Assembly: GCF_900327775.1 (NCBI RefSeq)
Contig: NZ_OUMZ01000007.1
Location: forward strand, 372,115 to 436,114
Reading direction: 5' to 3'
Length of the DNA: 64,000 bases
Source: Roseovarius sp. EL26
GTDB lineage: Bacteria > Pseudomonadota > Alphaproteobacteria > Rhodobacterales > Rhodobacteraceae
This document shows positions 17,232-27,082 of this stretch, piece by piece. Positions within the stretch are counted from its first letter, which is position 1. Every line of letters starts with the position of its first letter. The notes beneath the pieces are model-generated. The model was not told the DNA's origin, searched no databases, and saw only the letters and a program-made list of their open reading frames with translations. Position numbers and translations under genes: made by a program.

Positions 17232-18527
17232 ATGCTGAACGACCAGGACCGTATCTTTACCAATCTTTACGGGATGCATGATCGGAGCCTGAAGGGCGCG
17301 AAAGCACGCGGCCATTGGGATGGCACCGCGAAGATCTTGCAAAACGGGCGCGACTGGATTGTGGATCAGGTCAAGGCCAGCGGATTGCGTGGACGTGGTG
17401 GCGCGGGCTTTCCAACGGGGCTCAAGTGGTCCTTCATGCCCAAAGAAAGCGACGGGCGCCCGGCCTATCTGGTGGTGAACGCTGACGAATCTGAGCCGGG
17501 AACATGTAAAGATCGCGAGATCATGCGCCATGATCCGCATACGCTTGTTGAGGGTTGCCTGATTGCGAGCTTCGCCATGGGCGCCCATGCTTGTTACATC
17601 TATATTCGCGGCGAATACATTCGTGAACGGGAGGCGCTGCAAGCGGCGATTGATGAAGCTTATGAGGCTGGTCTGATTGGCAAGAATGCCTGCAAGTCGG
17701 GCTACGACTTTGATCTCTATCTCGCGCACGGAGCCGGGGCTTATATTTGCGGCGAAGAAACCGCGCTGCTGGAAAGCCTCGAGGGCAAAAAGGGCATGCC
17801 GCGGATGAAGCCGCCATTTCCAGCGGGCGCGGGGCTTTATGGTTGCCCGACGACTGTGAACAACGTGGAATCGATTGCCGTTGTGCCGACCATCCTGCGT
17901 CGAGGGCCGGATTGGTTTGCCAGCTTTGGCCGCCCCAATAATGCGGGCACAAAGGTGTTTGGCATCTCGGGTCACGTGAACAACCCTTGCGTGGTTGAAG
18001 ACGCGATGTCGATTCCCTTTGAGGAACTGATCGACAAGCATTGCGGCGGTATTCGCGGCGGTTGGGATAATTTGTTGGCAGTGATCCCTGGGGGATCATC
18101 AGTGCCTTGTGTACGCGGTGAAAACATGCGGGATGCGGTGATGGATTTTGACGCGTTGCGGGATGTAGGATCAAGCCTTGGCACGGCAGCGGTCATTGTT
18201 ATGGACAAGCAAACCGATATCATCAAAGCAATTTGGCGGCTGAGCAAATTCTACAAGCACGAAAGCTGTGGTCAGTGTACGCCATGCCGTGAAGGCACCG
18301 GCTGGATGATGCGGGTGATGGACCGTCTTGTGCGCGGCGAGGCGGAACTGGAAGAGATTGATATGCTCTTCTCAGTGACCAAACAGGTTGAAGGACATAC
18401 CATTTGTGCCCTTGGGGATGCTGCAGCCTGGCCGATTCAGGGCTTGATCCGCAATTTCCGGGAAGAAATCGAAGATCGCATCAAGGCCCAGAAATCGGGC
18501 CGGATGGGTGCGATGGCAGCGGAGTGA
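17232..18527 (+). CDS. nuoF: NADH-quinone oxidoreductase subunit F
   Basis: The 51-kDa subunit that binds NADH, FMN and 4Fe-4S cluster N3, where electrons enter complex I. The 431 residues contain the glycine-rich [30 protein letters not shown] (FMN), [14 protein letters not shown], and [15 protein letters not shown], whose three Cys plus the later Cys of HTICALGD bind N3. The start at 17232 follows the DUF5337 stop by 4 bases; an upstream in-frame start would overlap it and lacks support. Ends 4 bases before a MAPEG gene. Confidence 0.97.
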   Translation: MLNDQDRIFTNLYGMHDRSLKGAKARGHWDGTAKILQNGRDWIVDQVKASGLRGRGGAGFPTGLKWSFMPKESDGRPAYLVVNADESEPGTCKDREIMRHDPHTLVEGCLIASFAMGAHACYIYIRGEYIREREALQAAIDEAYEAGLIGKNACKSGYDFDLYLAHGAGAYICGEETALLESLEGKKGMPRMKPPFPAGAGLYGCPTTVNNVESIAVVPTILRRGPDWFASFGRPNNAGTKVFGISGHVNNPCVVEDAMSIPFEELIDKHCGGIRGGWDNLLAVIPGGSSVPCVRGENMRDAVMDFDALRDVGSSLGTAAVIVMDKQTDIIKAIWRLSKFYKHESCGQCTPCREGTGWMMRVMDRLVRGEAELEEIDMLFSVTKQVEGHTICALGDAAAWPIQGLIRNFREEIEDRIKAQKSGRMGAMAAE

Positions 18528-18531
18528 TATC

Positions 18532-18948
18532 ATGGATGATCTAGGGCAATACGGACATGCAATTGTTGCACTTGCGGGCACAGCCATGATGGGGCTGGTG
18601 ATGTCGCCATTGACAGCACTGCGTAAGCAGAAACTGGGCCTTGCGCCGGGAGCTTCGCCTGAGCAAGATTACGGTCTTGAGACTTATCGGTGGCACCGGG
18701 CTTATCTGAATCTGTCCGAAACTATTGGCTTTTTTGTCGCTGTAACAGCTGCGGCGATTTTTGCAGGCGTTAGTCCAACTTGCGTCAACTGGTTGGCTTC
18801 TATCTTTTTCATCAGCCGGATTGCGTTGATCGTGGTACATGTCAAGGGCATCGGCAAACCAAATATGGGGCCACGCTCGTTCATCTACGTGGTGGGTTGG
18901 TTGTGTTGTTTGTTGCTGGGTCTGGCGGCTATCGGAAAGGCTCTTTGA
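18532..18948 (+). CDS. MAPEG family membrane protein
   Basis: A 138-residue, four-helix inner-membrane protein of the MAPEG group (glutathione and eicosanoid-type enzymes in eukaryotes). It shows ALRKQKLGLAPGA, YRWHRAYLNLSETIGFFV with the family's Glu, and FISRIALIVVHVKGIG, where the Arg and His are usual. GGAG lies 7 bases before the ATG at 18532, and the gene is 4 bases after nuoF. Bacterial relatives mostly have no known activity. Its place inside the nuo operon is unusual. Confidence 0.85.
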   Translation: MDDLGQYGHAIVALAGTAMMGLVMSPLTALRKQKLGLAPGASPEQDYGLETYRWHRAYLNLSETIGFFVAVTAAAIFAGVSPTCVNWLASIFFISRIALIVVHVKGIGKPNMGPRSFIYVVGWLCCLLLGLAAIGKAL

Positions 18949-19011
18949 AACGATGATGTCGATTGTGAGTTCATATTATTTAGTGCCGGTATCACGGCAG
19001 GGTGGTGTACG

Positions 19012-19341
19012 ATGAGAATTGTATTGTTGTGTCTGGTAGCCTTGTTGACTGTGTCGGCCTGTACCGAGAAAAGACAACGCGTCTATTTCAACGGGGTATA
19101 TTACCCCACGAAAGCCAAGAGTGCATCAGAAGACCGCCAGAGCTTTGTCGTAACAGTCAAACGGGCCACCAAAGGTTTGGATGGTGCACGTGAAGCAGGC
19201 CGTTTGGAAGGCACTAAGTATTGCCTGAAAAACTTTGGCACCTCTGAGATCAAATGGGTGCAGGGGCCAGATGCCAAGAATGGGACGTTGAACCTGTCTG
19301 GGAGTGACCTGAAACTGACAGGGGCTTGTGTGACGTGGTGA
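19012..19341 (+). CDS. Putative lipoprotein
   Basis: A 109-residue protein with a short signal peptide and lipobox (TVSAC, Cys about residue 17). The mature part has a tyrosine-rich YFNGVYYPTKAK start and a later pair of Cys residues (KYCLKN, TGACVTW) that may be bridged. No domain is recognised. It is in the stretch between nuoF and nuoG with the MAPEG and DUF5333 genes. Confidence 0.75.
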   Translation: MRIVLLCLVALLTVSACTEKRQRVYFNGVYYPTKAKSASEDRQSFVVTVKRATKGLDGAREAGRLEGTKYCLKNFGTSEIKWVQGPDAKNGTLNLSGSDLKLTGACVTW

Positions 19342-19414
19342 TAAATGTCGCGATATCAGTGGGATACATGCGTTGTTATTGCATAACGAACGCCTGTAAC
19401 ACCACCTGCGTGTC

Positions 19415-19448
19415 AGCAGAAGGGCGGAATGATCCGTGGCCTTCTGCT
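19415..19448 (+). promoter_or_regulatory. Hairpin before the DUF5333 gene
   Basis: A perfect 9-base stem (agcagaagg/ccttctgct) encloses a smaller cgga/tccg stem. It lies in the 127-base gap inside the nuo operon, 8 bases before the next ribosome site. No T-run follows, so it could be an mRNA processing or stability element rather than a terminator. Confidence 0.5.
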
Positions 19449-19468
19449 TGTCATATAGGAGATATCAA

Positions 19469-19870
19469 ATGCGTATGATTGTACCACTTGTTGTAGCCGC
19501 GTTGTTGGCCAGTACCGCGGCTCAGGCACAAGCCGGATTGAAAAACGAAGACGACATCAATGCCGGGCTGCTGATTGTGGCCGTTGCCGAAAAGATCAAC
19601 CGCGCCTGCGATACCATTGGGGTGCGTGTGTTCACCGCGCGAGGCTATGTCAACGACCTCAAGGATATCGCGCGTGAACGTGGTTATAGCGAGCCTGAGA
19701 TCAGATCGTATCTGAACAACAAAAAGAACAAAGCCGAGATGCGTGAGCGTCGGAATGCCTATTACAAAAGCCGTGGTGCCAGCAATTTGGATCATGCCTC
19801 TTTGTGCAAGCTGGGGCATGGCGAGATCAAGAAGAACAGCCAGATTGGCGTGTTACTGAAAGCAAAGTGA
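19469..19870 (+). CDS. DUF5333-type exported protein
   Basis: A 133-residue protein with signal peptide MRMIVPLVVAALLASTAAQAQ. The mature part is helical and basic, with LKNEDDINAGLLIVAVAEKI, a Cys in NRACDTIGVR, and the C-terminal HASLCKLGHGEIKKNSQIG. This fits DUF5333, which I recall from Rhodobacteraceae nuo operons. AGGAG lies 7 bases before the ATG at 19469. The two Cys could bridge in the periplasm. It is 6 bases before nuoG. Confidence 0.78.
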   Translation: MRMIVPLVVAALLASTAAQAQAGLKNEDDINAGLLIVAVAEKINRACDTIGVRVFTARGYVNDLKDIARERGYSEPEIRSYLNNKKNKAEMRERRNAYYKSRGASNLDHASLCKLGHGEIKKNSQIGVLLKAK

Positions 19871-19876
19871 GAACCG

Positions 19877-21895
19877 ATGACTGACCTTCGCAAAATCATC
19901 ATCGACGGAAACGAGATCGAAGTCGACGGGGCGATGACCCTGATTCAGGCGTGTGAGCAGGCCGGCATTGAAGTGCCGCGCTTTTGCTATCACGAACGCC
20001 TGTCGATCGCTGGGAACTGTCGGATGTGTCTTGTGGAGGTTGTTGGCGGGCCGCCGAAACCGGCGGCCTCTTGTGCCATGCAGGTGCGTGATCTGCGCCC
20101 CGGACCCGAAGGCCAACCGCCGGTGGTGAAAACCAATTCTCCGATGGTCAAAAAGGCTCGCGAAGGGGTGATGGAATTCCTGCTGATCAACCACCCGCTG
20201 GATTGCCCGATCTGCGATCAGGGTGGCGAATGCGATCTGCAGGATCAGGCCATGGCTTATGGCGTGGATTTCAGCCGCTTTCGTGAACCAAAACGCGCGG
20301 TGGATGATCTGGATCTGGGGCCGCTGGTGGAAACCCATATGACACGTTGCATTTCCTGCACGCGTTGTGTGCGTTTTACGACTGAGGTCGCGGGCATCAC
20401 CCAGATGGGCCAGACAGGGCGTGGCGAAGATTCAGAGATCACTTCGTACCTGGGCGAAACGCTCGACAGCAATTTGCAGGGCAACATCATTGATCTGTGC
20501 CCGGTGGGGGCGCTGGTGTCGAAACCATATGCCTTTACTGCGCGCCCGTGGGAGCTGACCAAGACCGAAACCATCGATGTGATGGATGCGTTTGGCAGCA
20601 ACATCCGGGTGGATTGCAAGGGTCGAGAGGTCATGCGGATCGTGCCACGCAACAATGATGGCGTGAACGAGGAATGGATTTCAGACAAGACTCGCTTTGT
20701 CTGGGACGGGCTGCGTCGCCAGCGTCTGGACAAACCCTTTGTGCGTGAAAACGGCAAGCTGCGTCCCGCAAGCTGGGGCGAGGCCCTTGCCAAAGCCGCA
20801 GAGGCGATGAAGGGCAGGAAGGTTGCCGGTCTGATCGGCGACTTGGCCCCGGTTGAGGCGGCATTCGCGCTGAAACAGCTGGTCGAAGGCCTGGGCGGCA
20901 ATGTCGAATGCCGCACTGATAACGCGCGTCTGCCAATTGGCAATCGCTCGGGCTATGTCGGGACTGCCAGCATCGAAGAGGTCGATGACGCCAAATTCGT
21001 CATGCTGATTGGCACCAACCCGCGGGTTGAGGCGCCGGTTCTGAACGCACGCTTGCGTAAGGCATGGATCAAAGGGGCCACCGTTGGCCTGATCGGCGAA
21101 GCGACTGATCTGACCTATGACTATGCGCATATTGGGACGGATCGCGCGGCACTGTCTGGCCTGCTGGGCAAGGAACATGGCGCGGTCATGGATCAGCCAT
21201 CTGTTGTGATCGTGGGGCAGGCGGCTCTGCGAGAGGCGGATGGCCTGGCGGTATTGGCCGCAGCGCAGCAACTGGCGGCTGAGACGAACTCCAAACTGAT
21301 GGTTTTGCACACCGCCGCTGCACGCGTGGGCGCGATGGATGTTGGTGCCGTGACCGAAGGTGGCATGGAGGCGGCGATTAATGGGGCCAAAGTGATTTAC
21401 AACCTTGGGGCAGATGAGGTCGAAATCGACGCCGGTGCCTTTGTCATTTATCAAGGCAGTCATGGCGACCGGGGCGCGCACCGCGCCGATGTGATCCTGC
21501 CAGGTGCGGCTTATACCGAAGAAACCGGATTGTTCGTAAACACAGAAGGCCGACCACAACTGGCGCTGCGTGCGGGGCATGCACCGGGCGAGGCCAAGGA
21601 AAACTGGGCCATCCTGCGGGCACTGTCGGGCGAGCTGGGCAATGCCCTGCCGTATGACAGCATGGCGCAACTGCGTCAGGCGCTGGTGGCAGAGGTGCCG
21701 CATCTGGCTCAACTGGACACGGTGCCAGAGAACGAGTGGCAGCCGCTGGCAACAGACACGTTAGGCACGGCTGATTTCCGTGGTGCGGTGAAAGATTTTT
21801 ACCTGAGCAATCCAATCGCGCGCTCCAGCGCGTTGATGGCAGAGCTGAGCGCCGGTGCGAAAGCACGCAGCGATAAACCACTGGCCGCAGAATAA
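19877..21895 (+). CDS. nuoG: NADH-quinone oxidoreductase subunit G
   Basis: The 75-kDa subunit holding clusters N1b, N4 and N5. Residues 1-78 carry the 2Fe-2S ferredoxin domain ([19 protein letters not shown]). Next come the N5 site with [19 protein letters not shown] and the N4 site with [11 protein letters not shown]. The rest resembles a molybdopterin oxidoreductase without the cofactor. At 672 residues it has the short, mitochondrial-like form, not the 900-residue E. coli form. The extra N7 cluster Cys set is not seen. Confidence 0.96.
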   Translation: MTDLRKIIIDGNEIEVDGAMTLIQACEQAGIEVPRFCYHERLSIAGNCRMCLVEVVGGPPKPAASCAMQVRDLRPGPEGQPPVVKTNSPMVKKAREGVMEFLLINHPLDCPICDQGGECDLQDQAMAYGVDFSRFREPKRAVDDLDLGPLVETHMTRCISCTRCVRFTTEVAGITQMGQTGRGEDSEITSYLGETLDSNLQGNIIDLCPVGALVSKPYAFTARPWELTKTETIDVMDAFGSNIRVDCKGREVMRIVPRNNDGVNEEWISDKTRFVWDGLRRQRLDKPFVRENGKLRPASWGEALAKAAEAMKGRKVAGLIGDLAPVEAAFALKQLVEGLGGNVECRTDNARLPIGNRSGYVGTASIEEVDDAKFVMLIGTNPRVEAPVLNARLRKAWIKGATVGLIGEATDLTYDYAHIGTDRAALSGLLGKEHGAVMDQPSVVIVGQAALREADGLAVLAAAQQLAAETNSKLMVLHTAAARVGAMDVGAVTEGGMEAAINGAKVIYNLGADEVEIDAGAFVIYQGSHGDRGAHRADVILPGAAYTEETGLFVNTEGRPQLALRAGHAPGEAKENWAILRALSGELGNALPYDSMAQLRQALVAEVPHLAQLDTVPENEWQPLATDTLGTADFRGAVKDFYLSNPIARSSALMAELSAGAKARSDKPLAAE

Positions 21896-22003
21896 CGCGG
21901 ACCAAAACTGAGATGAAAACGCCAAAGCCGGGGATCCGGCTGGGCAAATGAACACAAGCCGCGTAACAAGCGGTAAACCGACGAGCGATGGTGCGAGGAC
22001 CTG

Positions 22004-23041
22004 ATGGCTGAATTCTTGACGACCCCTTTTGGGATTGCGGTACTGATCGTGGCACAGTGTTTGGCCGTGGTTGGTTTCGTAATGATCTCGCTGCTGTTTC
22101 TGGTCTACGGTGACCGCAAGATCTGGGCCGCGGTTCAGATGCGGCGCGGTCCCAACGTGGTTGGCGTGTTTGGCCTGCTGCAATCGGTGGCGGATGCGCT
22201 GAAATATGTGGTGAAAGAGGTAGTCATTCCCGCTGGTGCCGACAAGCCGGTGTTCATTCTGGCCCCGATGACCAGCTTTGTTCTGGCCATTCTGGCCTGG
22301 GCGGTGATCCCGTTCAATGATGGCTGGGTGTTGAGTGACATCAACGTCGCCATCCTGTTCGTGTTCGCCATGTCGTCATTGGAAGTTTACGGCGTGATCA
22401 TGGGCGGTTGGGCATCAAACTCCAAATACGCTTTCCTTGGTTCGTTGCGGTCGGCCGCGCAGATGATTTCTTATGAGGTCTCGCTGGGCCTGATCATCAT
22501 CGGCGTGATCATTTCGACCGGATCAATGAATTTTGGTGCCATTGTTGCCGCGCAAGATGGTGATCTGGGCCTGTTCAACTGGTACTGGTTGCCACATTTC
22601 CCAATGGTGTTCTTGTTCTTCATCTCGGCCTTGGCTGAAACCAACCGTCCGCCGTTTGACCTGCCCGAGGCTGAATCTGAATTGGTGGCGGGCTATCAGG
22701 TGGAATATTCATCAACACCGTTCCTGCTGTTTATGGCGGGCGAATACATTGCCATTTTCCTGATGTGCGCGCTGGTGTCGCTGCTATTCTTTGGTGGCTG
22801 GCTGTCGCCCATTCCGGGGCTGCCTGATGGCGTGCTGTGGATGGTCGGCAAGATGGCGTTCTTCTTCTTCATCTTCGCAATGGTGAAGGCGATCACGCCA
22901 CGCTATCGCTATGATCAGTTGATGCGGATCGGTTGGAAGGTGTTCCTGCCGCTGTCGATCGGCTGGGTGGTGATCGTGTCGTTCCTGGCAAAATTCGAAG
23001 TGTTTGGCGGCTTTTGGGCCCGCTGGGCGATTGGGGGATAA
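22004..23041 (+). CDS. nuoH: NADH-quinone oxidoreductase subunit H
   Basis: Membrane subunit that closes the quinone channel and joins the two arms of complex I. The 345 residues form about eight helices. The ND1 signatures [20 protein letters not shown] and [20 protein letters not shown] (acidic loop) are present, and [17 protein letters not shown] closes it. It follows nuoG by 108 bases that hold no convincing gene. Confidence 0.97.
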   Translation: MAEFLTTPFGIAVLIVAQCLAVVGFVMISLLFLVYGDRKIWAAVQMRRGPNVVGVFGLLQSVADALKYVVKEVVIPAGADKPVFILAPMTSFVLAILAWAVIPFNDGWVLSDINVAILFVFAMSSLEVYGVIMGGWASNSKYAFLGSLRSAAQMISYEVSLGLIIIGVIISTGSMNFGAIVAAQDGDLGLFNWYWLPHFPMVFLFFISALAETNRPPFDLPEAESELVAGYQVEYSSTPFLLFMAGEYIAIFLMCALVSLLFFGGWLSPIPGLPDGVLWMVGKMAFFFFIFAMVKAITPRYRYDQLMRIGWKVFLPLSIGWVVIVSFLAKFEVFGGFWARWAIGG

Positions 23042-23044
23042 TCC

Positions 23045-23539
23045 ATGACGCAGATCGATTATAACCGAGCCGCGGGCTATTTCCTGCTCAAGGATTTCAT
23101 CAAGGGGTTTCAGCTGGGGTTGAAGTACTTCTTTGCCCCCAAGGCGACGCTGAACTATCCGCATGAAAAGGGGCCGCTGAGCCCGCGTTTCCGTGGTGAG
23201 CACGCATTGCGCCGGTACCCCAATGGCGAAGAACGCTGCATTGCCTGCAAGCTGTGCGAGGCGATTTGCCCGGCGCAGGCGATTACTATTGATGCTGAGC
23301 CCCGTGATGACGGCAGCCGTCGCACCACGCGTTATGACATCGACATGACCAAATGCATCTATTGCGGCTTCTGCCAAGAGGCCTGCCCAGTGGATGCCAT
23401 CGTTGAAGGGCCGAATTTCGAATTTGCCACCGAGACCCGCGAAGAGCTGTTTTACGACAAGGAAAAACTGCTCGATAACGGCGACCGTTGGGAGGCCGAG
23501 ATTGCCCGCAATCTGGAACTGGATGCACCGTACCGATGA
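23045..23539 (+). CDS. nuoI: NADH-quinone oxidoreductase subunit I
   Basis: The 23-kDa (TYKY) subunit with two 4Fe-4S clusters, N6a and N6b, passing electrons to N2. The 164 residues contain two ferredoxin motifs, [16 protein letters not shown] and [16 protein letters not shown], each with four Cys. It begins 3 bases after nuoH and its stop overlaps the start of the CMD-like gene (ATGA). Confidence 0.97.
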   Translation: MTQIDYNRAAGYFLLKDFIKGFQLGLKYFFAPKATLNYPHEKGPLSPRFRGEHALRRYPNGEERCIACKLCEAICPAQAITIDAEPRDDGSRRTTRYDIDMTKCIYCGFCQEACPVDAIVEGPNFEFATETREELFYDKEKLLDNGDRWEAEIARNLELDAPYR

Positions 23540-23946
23540 CTGATCCTAAAAACCCGTTTGAACAGATGATGGCGCATGCGCAGGAGATGGCGAAAAACCT
23601 GAATCCCACGCTCGAGTCGTTTTCACCCAAGGGGTTTGAAAAGCTGTGGCCAACGATGCCCAAGGAATTCATGGAAATGAGTTTCGGCAAAGGGGTCAAT
23701 AAGGACGGTCTGGATGCTAAAACCCGCATGTTGTTGACCCTGTCGGGGCTGACCATGCTGGGCGCGCAAAGCGACAGCCAGATCCGTATGACCGTGCGCC
23801 ATGCGTTGGAAGCCGGTGCCACCAAAGACGAAATTGCCGAAACCATCGCCCATATGTCGATGTTTGCCGGCATCCCGTCCATGACCCGCGCGATGGATTT
23901 TGCGCGCGAGGTTCTGGATGAGACCGAGGAAAAGGACAAAGAGTGA
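23536..23946 (+). CDS. Carboxymuconolactone decarboxylase-like protein between nuoI and nuoJ
   Basis: A 136-residue cytosolic protein. Residues about 60-125 ([20 protein letters not shown], then [20 protein letters not shown] and [14 protein letters not shown]) match the CMD/AhpD fold. The redox CxxC of AhpD is absent, indeed there is no Cys, so peroxidase activity is unlikely and it is closer to the gamma-CMD branch. The first 45 residues ([18 protein letters not shown]) form an amphipathic helix. The ATG overlaps the nuoI stop. Role unknown. Confidence 0.85.
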   Translation: MTDPKNPFEQMMAHAQEMAKNLNPTLESFSPKGFEKLWPTMPKEFMEMSFGKGVNKDGLDAKTRMLLTLSGLTMLGAQSDSQIRMTVRHALEAGATKDEIAETIAHMSMFAGIPSMTRAMDFAREVLDETEEKDKE

Positions 23947-24554
23947 TGACCATGGCAGCATTCTGTTTCTATATGTTTGCGACCTGCCTGTTGATCGGCG
24001 GGCTGTTCACTGTTGTCAGTCGCAACCCGGTGCATTCGGTGCTGTGGCTTATCCTGTCATTCCTGAGCGCGGCAGGATTGTTCGTGCTGCTGGGGGCGGA
24101 ATTCGTCGCGATGTTGCTGATCATCGTCTATGTCGGCGCGGTCGCGGTGTTGTTCCTGTTCGTGGTGATGATGCTGGACGTGGACTTTGCCGAATTGAAG
24201 GCCGAAATGGCGCGCTATATGCCGCTGGCCCTGCTGATCGGGCTTGTTTTGCTGATGCAACTTGGGATGGCTTACGGCGCATGGCACGAGGCCGAGGGCG
24301 CAGAATCCGCCCGTCAGGCCGTGACCCCCGAGGGCGTGGAAAATACCGCCGCACTGGGTCTGCTAATTTACGACAAATATTTCCTGCTGTTCCAGTTGTC
24401 AGGTCTGATCCTGTTGGTGGCGATGATTGGCGCGATTGTACTGACCCTGCGCCATCGCAAGGATGTCAAACGCCAGAACGTGTTGGCGCAGATGTACCGC
24501 GACCCAGCCAAGGCAATGGAACTGAAAGACGTCAAACCGGGGCAGGGGCTGTGA
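23946..24554 (+). CDS. nuoJ: NADH-quinone oxidoreductase subunit J
   Basis: Membrane subunit of complex I (ND6-like), about 202 residues with five helices. [20 protein letters not shown] and the ND6 pi-bulge helix region [20 protein letters not shown] are clear. The C-terminal tail is polar ([20 protein letters not shown]). Starts at GTG 23943, ATG 23946 or ATG 23952 are all possible; AAAGGA fits 23946 best. It touches the CMD-like gene stop. Confidence 0.95.
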   Translation: MTMAAFCFYMFATCLLIGGLFTVVSRNPVHSVLWLILSFLSAAGLFVLLGAEFVAMLLIIVYVGAVAVLFLFVVMMLDVDFAELKAEMARYMPLALLIGLVLLMQLGMAYGAWHEAEGAESARQAVTPEGVENTAALGLLIYDKYFLLFQLSGLILLVAMIGAIVLTLRHRKDVKRQNVLAQMYRDPAKAMELKDVKPGQGL

Positions 24555-24594
24555 TGCACCTGATCTTGGCACAAGAGAAGAACCGAGGGACGAC

Positions 24595-24900
24595 ATGATT
24601 GGATTGGAACATTACCTGACGGTGGCTGCGGCCTTGTTCGTCATTGGTATTTTCGGGATTTTCCTGAACCGTAAGAACGTGATCATCCTGCTGATGTCGA
24701 TCGAGCTGATGTTGCTGTCGGTCAACATCAATCTGGTCGCCTTTTCGTGGCATCTGGGAGATTTGGCCGGGCAGGTTTTTACCCTGTTTGTGTTGACGGT
24801 TGCAGCTGCCGAGGCGGCGATTGGTCTGGCGATCCTTGTCTGTTTCTTCCGCAATCGAGGCACGATTGCTGTGGAAGACGTGAATGTGATGAAAGGCTGA
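24595..24900 (+). CDS. nuoK: NADH-quinone oxidoreductase subunit K
   Basis: The ND4L-like membrane subunit, 101 residues in three helices. [20 protein letters not shown], with the conserved Glu in [17 protein letters not shown], and the second Glu in [12 protein letters not shown] lie in the proton path. GAGGGAC precedes the ATG. NuoL follows after 7 bases. Confidence 0.97.
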   Translation: MIGLEHYLTVAAALFVIGIFGIFLNRKNVIILLMSIELMLLSVNINLVAFSWHLGDLAGQVFTLFVLTVAAAEAAIGLAILVCFFRNRGTIAVEDVNVMKG

Positions 24901-24907
24901 GCATCAG

Positions 24908-27082
24908 ATGATTTACAAGATAATCCTCTTTGCGCCGCTCATCGGGGCAATCATTGCGGGCTTTGGCTGGAAGGTCATTGGCGACAAGGGTGCGCAATGG
25001 CTGACCACAGGTCTGTTGATGTTGGCCGCATTGCTCAGCTGGGTTGTATTCTTGAAAGGCGCAACTGAGCTTGAGGCCGTTCACATCATGACATGGCTGC
25101 AATCAGGCACGCTTGATACAGCCTGGGCCATTCGGGTGGACCGGCTGACCACGATCATGTTGATCGTGATCAATACCGTGTCTGCCTTGGTGCATCTCTA
25201 CTCTATTGGCTACATGGCGCATGACGAAAATTTTGCCGAAAACGAGAGCTATCGCCCACGTTTCTTTGCTTATCTGAGCCTCTTTACCTTTGCCATGTTG
25301 ATGCTGGTGACGGCGGATAATCTGTTGCAGATGTTCTTTGGTTGGGAAGGGGTTGGCCTGGCCTCATACCTGTTGATCGGTTTCTATTTCCGTAAGCCAA
25401 GTGCAAATGCGGCGGCGATCAAAGCCTTCGTGGTCAACCGTATCGGTGACTTTGGTTTTATTCTGGGCATTGCCGGCCTGTACCTGATGACCGACTCGAT
25501 CAAGCTGGACGAGATCTTTGCCATGGCGCCCGAGCTGGCGAACATGACACTGACATTCTTGTGGGCAGACTGGAACGCGGCGAACGTTCTGGCTTTCTTG
25601 CTGTTTGTTGGCGCGATGGGCAAATCGGCGCAATTGTTCCTGCACACTTGGCTGCCAGATGCGATGGAAGGCCCGACACCAGTTTCGGCGCTGATCCACG
25701 CGGCAACCATGGTAACTGCGGGTGTTTTCCTTGTCTGTCGGATGTCCCCGCTGATGGAATATGCGCCTGAAACCACGGCGTTCATCACATTCGTGGGCGC
25801 GACCACCGCGTTCTTTGCCGCGACTGTTGGTCTGGTACAGAACGATATCAAACGTGTAATCGCCTATTCGACCTGTTCGCAGCTTGGTTATATGTTTGTG
25901 GCGGCGGGCGTTGGGGTTTACTCGGTCGCGATGTTCCACCTGTTTACGCACGCATTCTTTAAGGCGATGTTGTTCTTGGGTGCAGGTTCCGTGATCCACG
26001 GAATGCATCACGAACAGGACATGCGTAACTATGGTGGCTTGCGCAAAAAGCTGCCTTATACGTTCTGGGCGATGATGATCGGGACGTTGGCCATCACCGG
26101 CGTTGGCATTCCGCTGACGCATATCGGTTTTGCCGGCTTCCTGTCCAAGGATGCGGTCATTGAGAGCGCCTATGCAGGCACGGCTGGCGGCTATGCCTTC
26201 TGGATGCTGGTAATTGCGGCACTGTTCACCAGCTTCTACAGCTGGCGTTTGATGTTCCTGACCTTCTTTGGTGAGGCGCGTGGCGACAAACACACCCATG
26301 ATCACGCCCATGAAAGTCCAACGGTGATGTTGGTGCCGCTTGGAGTGCTGTCATTGGGAGCAATTTTCGCCGGGATGCTGTGGTACAACGACTTCTTTGG
26401 TGATCATGATCAGGTGAATGAGTTCTTTGGAATTCCTGCGCACCATGCCGAAGCGGCTGATGCGCATGGTGAAGCGGATGCACATGCGGACACAGAGACA
26501 GCCGTGGCCAGCGGCCACGCAGATGATCATGCTGAGGTTGATGACCATGATGCCACTGTCGTTGCTGATGCCGACGGGCATGACGAAGACGCGGATCATG
26601 CTGTGGCAGATGCAGGCCATGCGGTGGCACCTGAGGGTGCGATCTATATGGCGGCTGACAATCATGTCATGGACGATGCCCACCATGCGCCGAAATGGGT
26701 CAAAATGAGCCCATTCTTTGCGATGTTGACAGGTTTCGTTGTGGCGCTCTGGTTCTATGTCTGGAACCCGACCTTGCCCGGACGTTTGGCTGAAAATCAG
26801 CGCCCGCTGTATCTGTTCTTATTGAATAAATGGTACTTTGACGAAATCTACGATTTCCTATTTGTGCGCCCGGCAAAGCGGTTGGGTCATTTCCTGTGGA
26901 AACGTGGCGATGGCAATGTGATTGATGGTACGCTCAATGGCGTGGCCATGGGGATTGTGCCGTTCTTTACCCGTCTCGCGGGGCGGGCACAGTCAGGATA
27001 TGTCTTCACCTATGCGTTGGCGATGGTGATCGGAATTGTGGTCCTTGTGACCTGGGTGTCATTCAGCGGGGGCGCACACTGA
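24908..27082 (+). CDS. nuoL: NADH-quinone oxidoreductase subunit L with His/Asp-rich insertion
   Basis: The distal antiporter-like proton pump (ND5). At 724 residues it is longer than E. coli NuoL (613). Core motifs are in place: [16 protein letters not shown], the proton-channel [38 protein letters not shown] and the C-terminal lateral helix end. Between about residues 511 and 580 there is an insertion of about 70 residues rich in His, Asp, Glu and Ala, such as [18 protein letters not shown], after a shorter His cluster ([10 protein letters not shown] near 461). The insert probably lies in a loop before the last helices. Its last base overlaps nuoM. Confidence 0.96.
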   Translation: MIYKIILFAPLIGAIIAGFGWKVIGDKGAQWLTTGLLMLAALLSWVVFLKGATELEAVHIMTWLQSGTLDTAWAIRVDRLTTIMLIVINTVSALVHLYSIGYMAHDENFAENESYRPRFFAYLSLFTFAMLMLVTADNLLQMFFGWEGVGLASYLLIGFYFRKPSANAAAIKAFVVNRIGDFGFILGIAGLYLMTDSIKLDEIFAMAPELANMTLTFLWADWNAANVLAFLLFVGAMGKSAQLFLHTWLPDAMEGPTPVSALIHAATMVTAGVFLVCRMSPLMEYAPETTAFITFVGATTAFFAATVGLVQNDIKRVIAYSTCSQLGYMFVAAGVGVYSVAMFHLFTHAFFKAMLFLGAGSVIHGMHHEQDMRNYGGLRKKLPYTFWAMMIGTLAITGVGIPLTHIGFAGFLSKDAVIESAYAGTAGGYAFWMLVIAALFTSFYSWRLMFLTFFGEARGDKHTHDHAHESPTVMLVPLGVLSLGAIFAGMLWYNDFFGDHDQVNEFFGIPAHHAEAADAHGEADAHADTETAVASGHADDHAEVDDHDATVVADADGHDEDADHAVADAGHAVAPEGAIYMAADNHVMDDAHHAPKWVKMSPFFAMLTGFVVALWFYVWNPTLPGRLAENQRPLYLFLLNKWYFDEIYDFLFVRPAKRLGHFLWKRGDGNVIDGTLNGVAMGIVPFFTRLAGRAQSGYVFTYALAMVIGIVVLVTWVSFSGGAH

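Noticed and set aside
17166..18041. Long minus-strand frame (291 codons) opposite nuoF
   Set aside because: It is a shadow of nuoF: the plus frame has all NuoF motifs, while the minus product has no domain, and no ribosome site.
20681..21712. Long minus-strand frame (343 codons) opposite nuoG
   Set aside because: It is a codon-bias shadow of a GC-rich gene; composition is rich in Arg, Gln and His with no known motif.
21896..22003. Short frame between nuoG and nuoH
   Set aside because: A 12-codon frame with basic Lys/Pro-rich content; it is unlikely to be real and no conserved product is known to me.
25364..26311. Long minus-strand frame (315 codons) opposite nuoL
   Set aside because: It shows a shadow composition and no homology pattern.
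26440..26700. His-codon repeats in nuoL as a tandem repeat or CRISPR
   Set aside because: The frame stays open, the units are irregular and lie inside a well-supported gene.
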